Assembly (NCBI GenBank): GCA_951394045.1 | Contig: OX595989.1 | Coordinates: 310,001-374,000 of the forward strand | DNA from: Nitzschia sp. DOCU1 | Taxonomy: Eukaryota; Bacillariophyta; Bacillariophyceae; Bacillariales; Bacillariaceae | Length of the DNA: 64,000 bases | Direction of reading: 5' to 3' | Shown: positions 51,069 through 61,458 of the stretch, in pieces | Layout of the letters: the number at the start of each line of letters is the position of its first letter | Numbering within the stretch: position 1 is the stretch's first letter | Notes under the pieces: generated by a model | What the model was told of the DNA's origin: nothing | The model's input: only the letters and a program-made list of their open reading frames with translations | Database searches by the model: none | Made by a program: the position numbers and the translations under genes

Positions 51069-52435
51069 CTAACCCCTGTTGGGGTTGTGGAAATACTTGT
51101 GTTCAGGCTTGATAGGCTTGAGCTGTCGGCCATTGTCCCCGGGTGACCAGGACATGATCTCCATGCACCAGTTGTAAATCTTGTCACAGAACGCTTGCAT
51201 GGGCAAAATAGTAAAGGGTTCTTCCAATTGAGTCGCGAGTTCTTCGATACCAAACATGAAAAGAGCAATCAAAAACGTCGCGGGGATCATGGCCAAATGA
51301 TTCCATGAGCCCTTGAATTCGCCATAGAGTCCAAGGGGCAAAAGGAACAACCATACGGTAATGAAACGGGCATTGTGACGCGAATAGACCAAAGGAACCG
51401 GCGAAGTCAATAAACGTTCTGAGCTCCCCAAATTGTCCTCGAAGATGGTGACGGCTTGGTGAACTTCGTTCTTTCGGGCAAAGTGCATGGGCAGCTGTTC
51501 GATCGCAAACGCCAAATCTTGGAGGGCGCGGTTGGGTCGGTGCGCGGCTCCAATAATCATCTCGGCTTGTTCACGGGGAAGCTTTTCTCGCAACTCCAAT
51601 TGAAAGGCAAACTCATCTTCTTCTTGTGGCGACAAGTGACGTTTCATAGCCCGAACAAAGGCCCAAGTGCACAGGGCGACATGGTTGAGCTCTTCCTGTC
51701 GTCGTTCGGGATCCGCCTCACCAACATCCCGATCATAATAGCAATTGGCCATTCGGACAAGGTCACGAGTGTGGTTGATATTCATTCCCCAGTTCTTACG
51801 GGCTTCGTCCCAACGCTTATATGATGTATTCGCACGAAACGCTGGAATTGAAAAATAGTGATACACACATTTACAGTGAGTGAGCCACGACGACATCAGA
51901 GTCCTAGTGCACAACTCAACAAAAGCAGCAAAGATAACTTACTGAGCAAAAGACCAAGAGACGATCCTGTCAAGGTGAAGGCGGTCATGGGAAGTCCGAT
52001 GACTTGTCCGGGAAGAAGAGCTGGATGGGCGACACCTGCCAAATCGGTGTAACCACCTACGAGTGCGTTGTAGAAGCAAACAAACGCAGCAATCCCCGTT
52101 GTCAGCAAAATTTCATTCTTAGAATTCTCATAAACTCCACTTTTCAACATCGAGCCCAGGTAAATAACAAATCTATCCTGCCGACGATGGTTCTTCCAGT
52201 CCTCGTGGGTGTAGACCGTACGACGGAAGCGACGAGCCACTTCGGGGTTGTTGGCCCCTTGCAGTCCCTTCCGATTGTTTTCGTCTTCAACGCAGAAGTT
52301 GTCCCAGCCGGTTGCGTCTTGGTTCAATGGAGCTAGAGCGCGGCTGACAGCAGTGGAAGAAGGGGTCACAAATCCGTCTGCGCCCATCAACCCCACCAGG
52401 GCCAAAATCGCACATCCTCTCATGGAAATCTTCAT
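51069..52435 (-). CDS. bestrophin-like channel, plastid-targeted
   Basis: Two exons, 52435-51943 and 51841-51069, with a 101-nt GT-AG intron (51942-51842), give 421 aa. The join gives GLLLTFRANTSYKRWDEA, the bestrophin family signature (LxFRxNxSYxRWxEAR). The N-terminus MKISMRGCAILALVGLMGADG|FVTPSS is a signal peptide plus a diatom plastid motif with Phe at +1. Hydrophobic segments include ILLTTGIAAFVCFYNALVG, and FITVWLFLLPLGLYG followed by AMIPATFLIALFMFGIEELA; the conserved EEPF follows. Such plastid bestrophins are thought to pass bicarbonate or chloride across thylakoid membranes, near the pyrenoid in some algae; that role is inferred here. Confidence 0.87.
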
Positions 52436-53340
52436 CTTTCTTTGATGGCCGGATCTTATGTGCTACTTCTCAAGGCGCAGCAATTGAATGATCTTCTCAA
52501 AGTCGAGGTAGAACGCAATAGAGTCGCTGATGATTCCATTGTAGGGACATCAACAACCACACTTCCTCCATCGAACGATGATGGATTTAGCCAAGAAGAT
52601 CGGTTTGTCAGAGTGACGTATTTGACACCGTTATCACATGTTCTTTCCGACTCACCATTATTCCATACTATGGAATCGGAAAGATCCATGATATCGGACT
52701 TTATTCGGTCACGAATCGTTCATGGAGGATCTTTACCCCTTTGGGTCCTTTCAGTCGAAGGGCTGAAATCATCATAGAGGAGGGGTTGTCGCGATGAGAC
52801 ATCAGTTGATGGCTACTACGGACTGGCTTTATCTTGGTCCTACGAGCGTAGAGCTGGCAGGAGACCTATGCTAATATCGGCGCATTCACTATTGCCACTC
52901 CACAGTGGATTTCGTTTCTTGACAAGAAAACTAATTTGCTTTACCTGGTACTACGCATCTTCGTCTCCTTTGCGGCGTGCAGCTATCGCAACGCTTTGAC
53001 TATTGATATTTGGTTGCTCTAACTAAGAAAAAGTATACAATCGAGGATCCGCTAAATCCTGCTCGATCACCCACCTCGTCCTGGTGTACGGACGTCTGAT
53101 GGTGCAACGAGTGGGGGCCAAACGTTGTCTCTTGGTAGCGACACATTGGAAACCCACGGAGCGTTCAAAAACGTATCGCAAGGCTGGTGGTTCTACCTGC
53201 CCATTCCATTAGTCAGGGAGAAAGCATCAGACTATTGGTACATGTGCAGTACAAGTACAAAGGCGAGCTTCATGAAGGAAAAATATTGGCTTCAACCGAA
53301 AACTGGCACACGCCTTCACCGTCAACTCGTCATTATGTAG
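52436..53340. other. intergenic between bestrophin and helicase genes
   Basis: Must contain the bestrophin promoter. Plus-strand open frames at 52442-52777 and 53125-53555 are motif-free and overlap the helicase 3' end; not called. Confidence 0.4.
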
Positions 53341-55032
53341 CTAGCTCTCATTGGTTGTCTTCTTTTTCTTTTGACGACCCACGCATTGTAAATCCCGTAA
53401 CTGCAATGCATTCGACAGCCGTTGCAATACAAATTCTTGTTCGGGAGTTACAATGGACAAGACCTGTCCCTTGCGACCAAGTCGGCCTGCCCGACCGGAT
53501 CGATGCAAATACGTGTCGGCGTCAGGTGGCAAGTCCAAGTGTACCACATGTGTAATGCCTAGAATATCCAATCCACGTGCCGCCAAATCACCGGTAAACA
53601 GTACTCGAATCGCACCGTCTGATGCAAAAGCTTGCGTAGCTCCAGCCCGTTGCGACAAGGATTCGTCCATTCTCAAGACCGACACAATAGGGACGCTAGT
53701 CGTGCTCGAGCTCTCCAAATCTACCTTTCCTTCTTGATAGCAAATACCACCCAGGTCATGGGCGATCGCTCTTGCCATTTCTTCCATGGGTCGAAAGGTT
53801 TCGCAAAAGACCAAAATCTTTTTACTGCTTTTGTTGTCCTCCGACGCGCCATCCATGTCTGCAGGCGCAGCCTCTACTAATTTGGTAATGATGCGTCGCA
53901 ATGTAGCCAGTTTCTTGTCCATGCTATTGCACACCATGTAAGCATGTTGCAAGGTAGGTGGTAATGCTTCGCCGGGACTGGTACAAACAAACACGGGTTC
54001 TTCCAGAGTCCATTGATTGGCCTTGCACTGCTTGAGAAAGTGCCTATGTTGTGGAATAGTCGCGGAAGCAAACACGGTTTGCCGATGACGGAATTTGCGT
54101 TTGGGTCGATGTCCGTCTCCTGGAAGCATCAATGAGCTGTCGTCTTCTATTCCATCGTCGACGGCATAGGTGGGACTCAGAAATTTGCTCAACAACACAT
54201 GGAGTGAACTTGCCATTGCCTTGTTGTTGCTGTTGTTGCTATCACTACTAGGTGAAGCACTTGCCGCCAATGCAGCTCCCGATTTATGTACCAGACATGC
54301 ATCCACTTCATCCACCACCACATATTGAATACTGTTGATGCGTGGCAGTCCGCCATACTGAACCATATCCAAAAGTTCCGACGGCGTTCCAATGACTACC
54401 TGAGGCGTTTCCGCCCACGCCCATGCCCGCTGTCTCTTGAGTGTGCTACCCTGCAACAAGCTCATAATTAATAACTTGCGGGGCGCTGCCAGTCGCTTGG
54501 CGACATTGGCCACTTGCAAGCCTAATTCCCGCGTAGGAACAACAATCATGGCTTGAATGGCACTTCGACGTTTCACTTGTGCCAGCATGGGCAATAGATA
54601 CGTCAAAGTTTTTCCACTTCCCGTCTGGGCTTGAATGACAATTGAATTTGGCGCGGATGGAGGGTCCACCGTGTCATTACGATCCTGCTCCGAATCGATA
54701 CCGAAAATGGCATCCAACGCTCGTCGTTGAATCAACGTCGGATATTCCCACCCACAGGCTTTGCATTTCTCCAGCAACCATTCAGGAAGGTGATCACTGT
54801 AGAGCTCCGAAAAGCTTTGATCTGAAAGCGCGGCATCATTGGCATATCCGCCCTGATATTGATGAAGGCGGTTGCATCGTTTGGGGCGGAATCCGCCAAA
54901 GAACAAAACGTCATTCGTTTCTTTTCCAGCAGTATGAGGAGCAGCACCACTCAACACCACAAAGGCTGTCGCGTCGTAATAACAGGAGATCGCCACTAAC
55001 AGTAGGGCTTGCAACCATGGACAAGTCCTCAT
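53341..55032 (-). CDS. DEAD-box-family RNA helicase (DEVD), plastid-targeted
   Basis: Single exon, 563 aa. N-terminus MRTCPWLQALLLVAISCYYDATA|FVVLSG is a signal peptide with an ATA|F plastid motif. Helicase motifs in order: Q motif GWEYPTLIQRRAL (about residue 94), I AQTGSGKT, Ia VVPTRELG, Ib TPSELL, II VDEVD (DEVD where DEAD is usual), III SAT, IV LVFCET, V FTGDLAARGLD, VI HRSGRAGRLG. All catalytic positions except the Ala of DEAD are kept, so it is probably an active ATP-dependent RNA unwinder, in plastid RNA processing or ribosome assembly. An acidic/Asn-Ser insertion (SPSSDSNNSNNK) follows motif II. Basic C-terminus (GRQKKKKTTNES). Confidence 0.9.
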   Translation of the reverse strand: MRTCPWLQALLLVAISCYYDATAFVVLSGAAPHTAGKETNDVLFFGGFRPKRCNRLHQYQGGYANDAALSDQSFSELYSDHLPEWLLEKCKACGWEYPTLIQRRALDAIFGIDSEQDRNDTVDPPSAPNSIVIQAQTGSGKTLTYLLPMLAQVKRRSAIQAMIVVPTRELGLQVANVAKRLAAPRKLLIMSLLQGSTLKRQRAWAWAETPQVVIGTPSELLDMVQYGGLPRINSIQYVVVDEVDACLVHKSGAALAASASPSSDSNNSNNKAMASSLHVLLSKFLSPTYAVDDGIEDDSSLMLPGDGHRPKRKFRHRQTVFASATIPQHRHFLKQCKANQWTLEEPVFVCTSPGEALPPTLQHAYMVCNSMDKKLATLRRIITKLVEAAPADMDGASEDNKSSKKILVFCETFRPMEEMARAIAHDLGGICYQEGKVDLESSSTTSVPIVSVLRMDESLSQRAGATQAFASDGAIRVLFTGDLAARGLDILGITHVVHLDLPPDADTYLHRSGRAGRLGRKGQVLSIVTPEQEFVLQRLSNALQLRDLQCVGRQKKKKTTNES

Positions 55033-56112
55033 TCTTTCATATAGTTTTGTGTCGGCTGCTACTATGCCGATATCGTCATGGTGAAAGATAGGTCTTTTGG
55101 AGGGAGGAGGATTTCAATGGCCTTCGGAGACGCAGAGACTTCGAGGAAAAAGCTTCGCACGTCTGTCCTCGGCTCGACGATCTCCACGTGTCATCACTCG
55201 GATGCAATAGCCCCAGCATACGACGGGAGCACGCACGTCCGTCGGCCGTGTTGTGACGTGGCCGCAGGTGGTTCGGGTGTCGGATTAGTCATTCGCAGAG
55301 TCTGTCGTCGTCGTCGTCTCTCGTGCCGCACCCCGCCCGTTGAAGATACTGTACCTGCATTCTACGAGTAGTATCTTATCCTTTGTATCTAGACCAGCCT
55401 AAATGGCTGCTACCAGAGCGACGACATATTATTGGACCAAGCCGCACAACAGAGTATCGTACGGTACTTTGATAAGGACGGCATTGCTAACATCATCGTT
55501 TGGGGTGCAAGAAGGGGGAATTCTTCTTCGCCTTGCCGAGAGGACTTGCTGCGGCTTTCTTAATCAGGTTCCTTGTGTCGTGACTACTCGTGCCATTGTA
55601 AAGTTATATATATCTTGAAGTCTGTTCCTAGTCTTGCTAGTAGAGCTACGATACTCATAGCTACTCGGGGGCAATGTTTTAGAAGTACGTTGTCGATAGT
55701 AGGTTGTGGAATTTTTTTACCACACGACGTTGGCCTTCATGTGTTCTTGCTTACCTTGCAATCGCAGAGATCATGCATGATCGGAGAGTTGAAAATTCTC
55801 CCTCCAATTTTCTGTCCAACTTACATCTATTCCCGTGGGACAACCAACGAACGCAAGCACATACCCTACCGGCCGGATACACATGAACGAAAACGCGAGC
55901 ACGAGCAAATTACTCCGACTACTCGGCAGCGAGTTTTATGGTGTTTTCATCGTCACACAAGCAAAGAAGTGGAACCGGTCAGTAGGGAAGTTTCCTTTGG
56001 ATAGATAAGCAAATGCCGATGCAAGAGTCTATTTTCTTCCGACTGAGAATGGATCCACAACCAGTGGTTCCAACTCTCCAAACCTCATTTAATGCAGTAC
56101 AGAGAAATCTGA
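55033..56112. other. intergenic, nothing recognised
   Basis: Divergent spacer between helicase (minus) and glucanase (plus). Open frames up to 143 codons on the plus strand have no motif and no clear start context. Confidence 0.4.
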
Positions 56113-59100
56113 ATGCATAAAAAGACCATCATGATGAGGATGCTACCACGAGAAGCAGCAGCCATCTTTGCACTAGTACTAAGCCTGTCTTCGGCACAGA
56201 ATTGTCCCTCATTGAGTTGGTCCGATGAGTTTGATGGAGATACCTTGAATTCCACGTATTGGACGGCACAAATAGGCGATGGGTGCGATCGGGGACAAGA
56301 CCTTTGCGGTTGGTAAGTGCTCTTCTTTAAACTAACAATAACGAAATGCCTCTCGACTGCTTAACGTTTTGTCGTGCTTATGCCCACAGGGGAAACAATG
56401 AGCCACAGTGGTATCGAAGTGAAAATGCCGAAGTATCGTCAGGAACGCTCAGGCTTGTTGCAAAGAATGAATTGTATGAATCCAAAGCGTATACTTCGGC
56501 TCGGATTCGAACCTTTGAAAAGGTCGAATTCGATCTGACCCAGGATACTTTGGTCGAAGCTCGTATCAAGGTCCCCGATGGCGGCCTAGGACTTTGGCCT
56601 GCCTTTTGGATGATGCCTTCGCCTGAAGTTACTTGGCCCCGTGGTGGTGAGATCGACATTATGGAGTTTATCGGGCGCGAGCCCACTTTTGTACAGGGGT
56701 ACATGCACTATGGGGCGGCCTATGGTGATAAGTCAGAGCGGGGTGGGCCAGTTCGATTGCCCGAGCCCGTGTATGAAGATTTCCATGTATTTTCGATTCT
56801 GAAAACAGCCAACAAAATTGCGTGGTTGCTCGATGGCCACGAATACCAGTCCTATACTTCCGATGGCATTGAACCCAAATACAGTTGGCCTTTTGAGTCA
56901 ACTTATCACATCATCCTCAACGTTGCTGCAGGTGGCAGCTGGCCCGGATACCCGGATGAATCGACTATTTTCCCATCCGCCATGGAAGTTGACTACGTCC
57001 GTGTCTATGATTTGTCAGATGGAAAGACGGTTCCTACGATTGATGGTACTCGATTGGTACATCAATACCAGTCTGGGGTGGAATACTGTGTAAGCAACCC
57101 CAATGGCGCAGACATAATCTGGGAGGTACCGATTGGAGCAAGCTATGTAGCTGCGGGCGCTGATTGTATCTTGGTGGCGTTTGGTGAGTCATCTGGCTAC
57201 GTCAAGGCGTCAATCCCTTCGACTTGTGTTGCTGAAGGCAGTTACAGTCTTTCCATCCCGGTGGAAGTGCAGTCCTTTTACGGAGTTGACTTTGGGGTTC
57301 TCGACCCCACTATGACGACTCTTGACTTTGCGACTGGAACTACGTCGCTCGTGACTGTGGATGGTGTGCAAGTCATCCAATATACTCGCAGCAACACGGA
57401 ACTCTATGATAACATTCAGCTAAGCGCTCCACTATCAGACTTATCGGGTTTCCTGTCGGGCGATCGAAAGTTCTTCCTTGACGTTAAGACAACTACATCA
57501 GCTCCATGCACATCTATTGTTATTCAGATGGAAGACAGTACGATGGCGACACCGAACAACTACCCCACCGGAAGGCACTCCCGATATCAGTGTCTTTTGG
57601 AACCCACAAGAGATTGGCAACGTGTGGCGTGCGACTTTTCCGATCAACCCGACACATCCGCTGCCACAATCGATCGTATCGTGATGGTAATCGATCCTGG
57701 TATGGCCCGCAATGACGTATATTACATTGGCAATGTCGATGTGAGTATGTCTGGTTGCACCACCAACTGTGAAGGTCTTCAGTCCAATGGACCTACCACC
57801 AATAATTGTCGAAAGGCCGCGAAATCCGAAGCAGGAGCTTGTGGTGACGGGATCAACAATGACTATGAAGGATACAACGGAAACCTAGTGACTGATTGCG
57901 CTGATCCTCAATGCTTCAACATTGATCCTGTGTGTGGTGGGCCGCCAGTCTCCACGACTTCTCCTAGCGGACCAGGTGCCTCCCCCACGACGAACCCGGT
58001 TCCGACTGGAGCTCCCGTTAGGGGTCCAGCTGAATGCTCTCTGAATCCTGCCTGTTCTAGTTTAGCCGGCGATTGCTGCCCGACAGCGGCGGGGATCTAT
58101 CTTTGTAAGTGATCCAGTTCGTTCTTAGTTGGAACAGACAATATCGACGTGTTACTGACTCCTCGTTCTTCGTTCTATAGCCTGTTGCTTTGAGGCACCC
58201 CCAGTTGATCACCCTACTGATTCCAGATCGACATTCGCACCCACTAGCCCAAATGCATCTCCCACGACGATAAACCCGGCTCCGAATGAAGCACCTTTTG
58301 ATGGTCCAGCTCAGTGCGCTTTGAATCTCGTTTGTTCGGGATTAGCCGGCGATTGCTGTCCGACCTCGACGGGGACATATCTTTGTAAGTGAGCCGTTGT
58401 TCCCGTTTTGAAGGAACGTTATCACCTTGTTTCTAACTCATGATTTGTTACATAGCTTGTTGCTTTGAGGCACCCCCAGTTGCCCGCCCTAGCGATGCCA
58501 GGTCGACATTTGCACCCAGTGGTCCTATTGCATCTCCCGCGACGACCAACCCGGCCCCGATTGGAGCTCCCTTTGATGGTCCAGCTGAGTGCTCTCTGAA
58601 TTCTGCCTGTTCGGGTTTAGCCGGTGATTGCTGTCCGACCTCGACGGGGACATATCTTTGTAAGTCGTCCTTTGTTCTCATTGTGAAGAAACGCGTTATC
58701 AACTTGTTTCTAGCTCATCATTCGATATGCAGCTTGTTGCTTTGCGGTACTCCCAGCTTCTGGATATGAAAAAGAATATACCTTTATCGGACCAAAGGCC
58801 GTAGATGAAAAAGCCAAATACTTTCACTCAACGACTGTATACTTTGACTCGGGCACGGCTCCCGACGGAACATCTCCTGTCATTGCTTATGAACGTGGTA
58901 GTTCGGAAGCCTATGATTTGATTTACTATCAGACGCAAGCAATCTCAAATGCCGCAGACTACACGTCGGGTACCAAAAAGTTCTTCATGGACGTCTACAG
59001 CGAAGCCAATGAGTGCACGCAGGTATTGATTCAACTCGACTCGTTGCCCTTGGCTTCTGAGCGCGAGTATCCCATTGGACGACACAGTCGCTACATGGCC

Positions 59101-59598
59101 TACACTACCAAGACAAATGAATGGGAACGTTTGGAGTTTACCTTTTTGGATCAACCCGACGCCACAGTTCCAAACGACAGTGTCAATGCCATGGTCCTCT
59201 TTTTTGATCCAGGAAGTAACACCGATGACTTTTACTACATTCGCAACTTGGACAGTGCGACTATTGGATGCGATCCGGCCGTGAGTACTACTACTTGCGA
59301 GACCCCAAGTCCCAAGTCTTGTCCTGCTTCCTATCAGGGCGAAGGAGGAAGCTGTATCGATGGTATCGACAACGATATGGATGGCTTTACTGACTGCGAA
59401 GACATGGACTGCATGACCGATCCTGCTTGCGCTACGACTGTCAGCCGAAGTTATGCAAGTGCCACGAGCATGTTAAAAGTCCCAGGCGAAGAAAATGCCG
59501 GCATTAGCAGCAGCATGGCTCATTCACACATTTCCCTTGTTGTTGTTGCTGCTGCTGCATCCATGGGGGCATTCCTGGCAGCCGTTGTAGCTTTTTAA
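56113..59598 (+). CDS. secreted GH16 beta-glucanase with tandem Cys-rich repeats
   Basis: Five exons: 56113-56312, 56390-58104, 58181-58384, 58456-58659 and 58733-59598; 1062 aa. Signal peptide with core AAAIFALVLSLSSAQ. The GH16 domain (about 32-290) has the joined DLCGWGNNEPQW, the catalytic GGEIDIMEF and WPGYPDEST, so a laminarinase-like beta-1,3-glucanase is likely. Next comes a beta-sandwich-like module (FFLDVKTTT..YPTGRHSRY..VYYIGNVD), repeated near the C-terminus (FFMDVYSEA..YPIGRHSRY..FYYIRNLD). Calcium-type DGINND/DGIDNDMDG motifs follow each. Between them are three Cys-rich units, CSLNPACSSLAGDCCPTAAG-like plus YLSCCFEAPP, joined by Pro/Thr linkers. Two of these are entire 204-nt exons with phase-1 introns on both sides. 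The C-terminal hydrophobic tail (SLVVVAAAASMGAFLAAVVA) suggests a GPI or membrane anchor. Confidence 0.88.
58181..58659 (+). repeat. tandemly duplicated 204-nt exon pair
   Basis: Exons 58181-58384 and 58456-58659 have equal length and near-identical sequence (TGTTGCTTTGAGGCACCCCC start, CCGACCTCGACGGGGACATA near the end). The introns between and after them also resemble each other (GTAAGTG.. or GTAAGTC.., then CGTTATCA and CTTGTTTCTA). The end of exon 2 carries a third copy of the same coding unit. Confidence 0.9.
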
Positions 59599-60459
59599 GC
59601 GTGAGGTCGCCTCGCTCTTCGACACCTCTTAATGATGTAACCACCATCTATGTAAACGTTAAACTGGACCATGATTGGAACTTGTCATTTGCGTCGTCAC
59701 GACCAGCGATTTCTGGACATGGCGTCTTTCCATCGTTCTTGTGGTGTTAAACCAACCAGCCAGCGAGAAAAGAAACGATTGGTTTGTTTGAATGCTGCTA
59801 CAATAACTAGTAGAGCGACGACCCCAGACAGGCCAAACCGCACGAAATAGCTCAACTAAAGTAAAGGGGTGCTAGACTTCTGCATAGCTATGTACCTTTG
59901 CTTCGAGGCTTTTGGAATTTCTCTTCCTGCCCTTCCAATGACGAGACACAAAGACAACATAACGCCATCACAATACCATTTTGCGAGAAAATTAGTTATG
60001 GAGAGTCTTCGCCGAAACCAAAAACAGGCCAACGCGAAAGGATGGATTCAAAAAGCTCGCTAATAGCGCGGGGGTCCATGGGTTGCGACGCCTTCCGACG
60101 ATGACGAAATGCTCCTCTCGATTGCATCATCTACAACTATCTGCATACCATCATTCATTCCAAGCAATCAAAATACCCCCTTCGCTAGTAGTAATAGACT
60201 GTGTGCGTAAAAGAAAGTAAGTGAAGCGGTGTCCTTGTCGTCTCGTGATCAAAAAATGACACACGATTTTGGCATGCAATGCCACGCTTGTGGCCGATTT
60301 CATTACTTTGGCTGGTTGTTGTGTTGGAATAGGCTGGCTGTTGTTAGTTTTATCAGCATGGTATGCTTGGATTGCCTTTTGGTTTTGCCTGGAAAAGACA
60401 TTATGATTATGAAATACTCACCGCTGCTTCCTCGCTGCTCCGACCGGACAGATTAGACC
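59599..60459. other. intergenic, nothing recognised
   Basis: 3' flank of the glucanase and 5' region of the Lys/Ser-rich protein. A 75-codon frame at 60229-60456 ends four bases before the next start; it has hydrophobic stretches but no motif and is not called. Confidence 0.4.
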
Positions 60460-61458
60460 ATGCCTAAAACTCGTGGTCAAGAGTCTGACAAAGTAAGGTC
60501 GTCAAGGCGTAAACCCGCCTCTTCAAAGCCTGTGGAGGAGGCGAAGCAGGTTGAAGGAGACCTTGCTCAGAGCAAGCGTACTCGCAGCAAATCGTCCGCT
60601 GAAACTCCTACACCCGCTGCGACTAGAAAACCCGCCCCTTCAAAGCGTGTAAAGGAGGCGGAACGGGTTAAAGGAGACCCTGCTCGAAGTAAGGATACTC
60701 GCAGCAAATCATCCGCTGAAACTCCTGCAGCTGCTACTACTCCTACACCTGCTGCTACTTCAAAACCCACCCCTTCACAGCCTGTCAAAAAGGAGGCTGA
60801 ACGAGACGATGCTAAGGGCAAGCGTTCACGTAGCAAATCGTCCGCTGGAAAACCCTCCCCTTCAAAGCCTGTCAAGGAGGAGGGTGGACAGGTTGAACAA
60901 GACCCTTCTCCGAAAAAGCGTTCTCGTAGCAAATCGCCCGCTGGAACTAGTAGCAAGCGTTCTCGCGGGAAATCGTCTGCGATAGCTCTTGCACCGGCTA
61001 CGACTTCCGCTGCGCCACTAGCAGCAACCGCGGCACCGGCTACTACTACTACTCCTGCACCAGCTGGAACGCCAGCAGCAGCAACCGCGGCACCAGTTGC
61101 TACTCAAATACCGATTCTTCCCGCTGGGTACGGAATGGGGATGTGGAACCCTGCTGCGTACGGCATGGGAATGTGGAATCCCGCTGCTGTCGGAATGGGG
61201 ATGTGGAATCCTGCTGTTGCGTACGGGATGATGTGGAACCCTGCTTTCGGAATGGGGACGTGGAATCCCGCTGCTGGTGCGTACGGAATGATGTTGACCC
61301 CTATGTTAAAGCCGACCGCCGAAGCAGTTCGCAAGAAAGGGGCGCGTGGAAAGGACCGCAAACCTAGGAAGCCACGAACCTGCAAGAAATGTCATCGCAC
61401 TGACTGCAAAGGGAGGGTTGGAAACATTCGTAGATGCGAACATACAAATGATGCGTAG
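60460..61458 (+). CDS. low-complexity Lys/Ser-rich protein with Met-Trp-Asn-Pro repeats and Cys tail
   Basis: Single exon, 332 aa, no signal peptide. Residues 1-175: basic repeats around K-R-S/T-R-S-K-S-S-A-(E/G)-T/K-P, alternating with (P/T)AAT(R/S)KP(A/T)PS and KPVKEE. Residues 175-215: Ala/Thr/Pro stretch. Residues 220-280: six imperfect repeats of GMGMWNPAA (variants GMMWNPA, GMGTWNPAA). Residues 290-332: a basic tail with CKKCHRTDCKGRVGNIRRCE, four cysteines that could form a small zinc site. I know no family with this order. The KS-rich part recalls silaffin-like or SR-like proteins, but the missing signal peptide argues against a silica-vesicle protein; nuclear or nucleic-acid binding is possible. 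Confidence 0.7.
   Translation: MPKTRGQESDKVRSSRRKPASSKPVEEAKQVEGDLAQSKRTRSKSSAETPTPAATRKPAPSKRVKEAERVKGDPARSKDTRSKSSAETPAAATTPTPAATSKPTPSQPVKKEAERDDAKGKRSRSKSSAGKPSPSKPVKEEGGQVEQDPSPKKRSRSKSPAGTSSKRSRGKSSAIALAPATTSAAPLAATAAPATTTTPAPAGTPAAATAAPVATQIPILPAGYGMGMWNPAAYGMGMWNPAAVGMGMWNPAVAYGMMWNPAFGMGTWNPAAGAYGMMLTPMLKPTAEAVRKKGARGKDRKPRKPRTCKKCHRTDCKGRVGNIRRCEHTNDA

Noticed and set aside
52442..52777. Plus-strand frame of 111 codons
   Set aside because: No motif; lies in the bestrophin promoter region; hydrophilic and of average composition.
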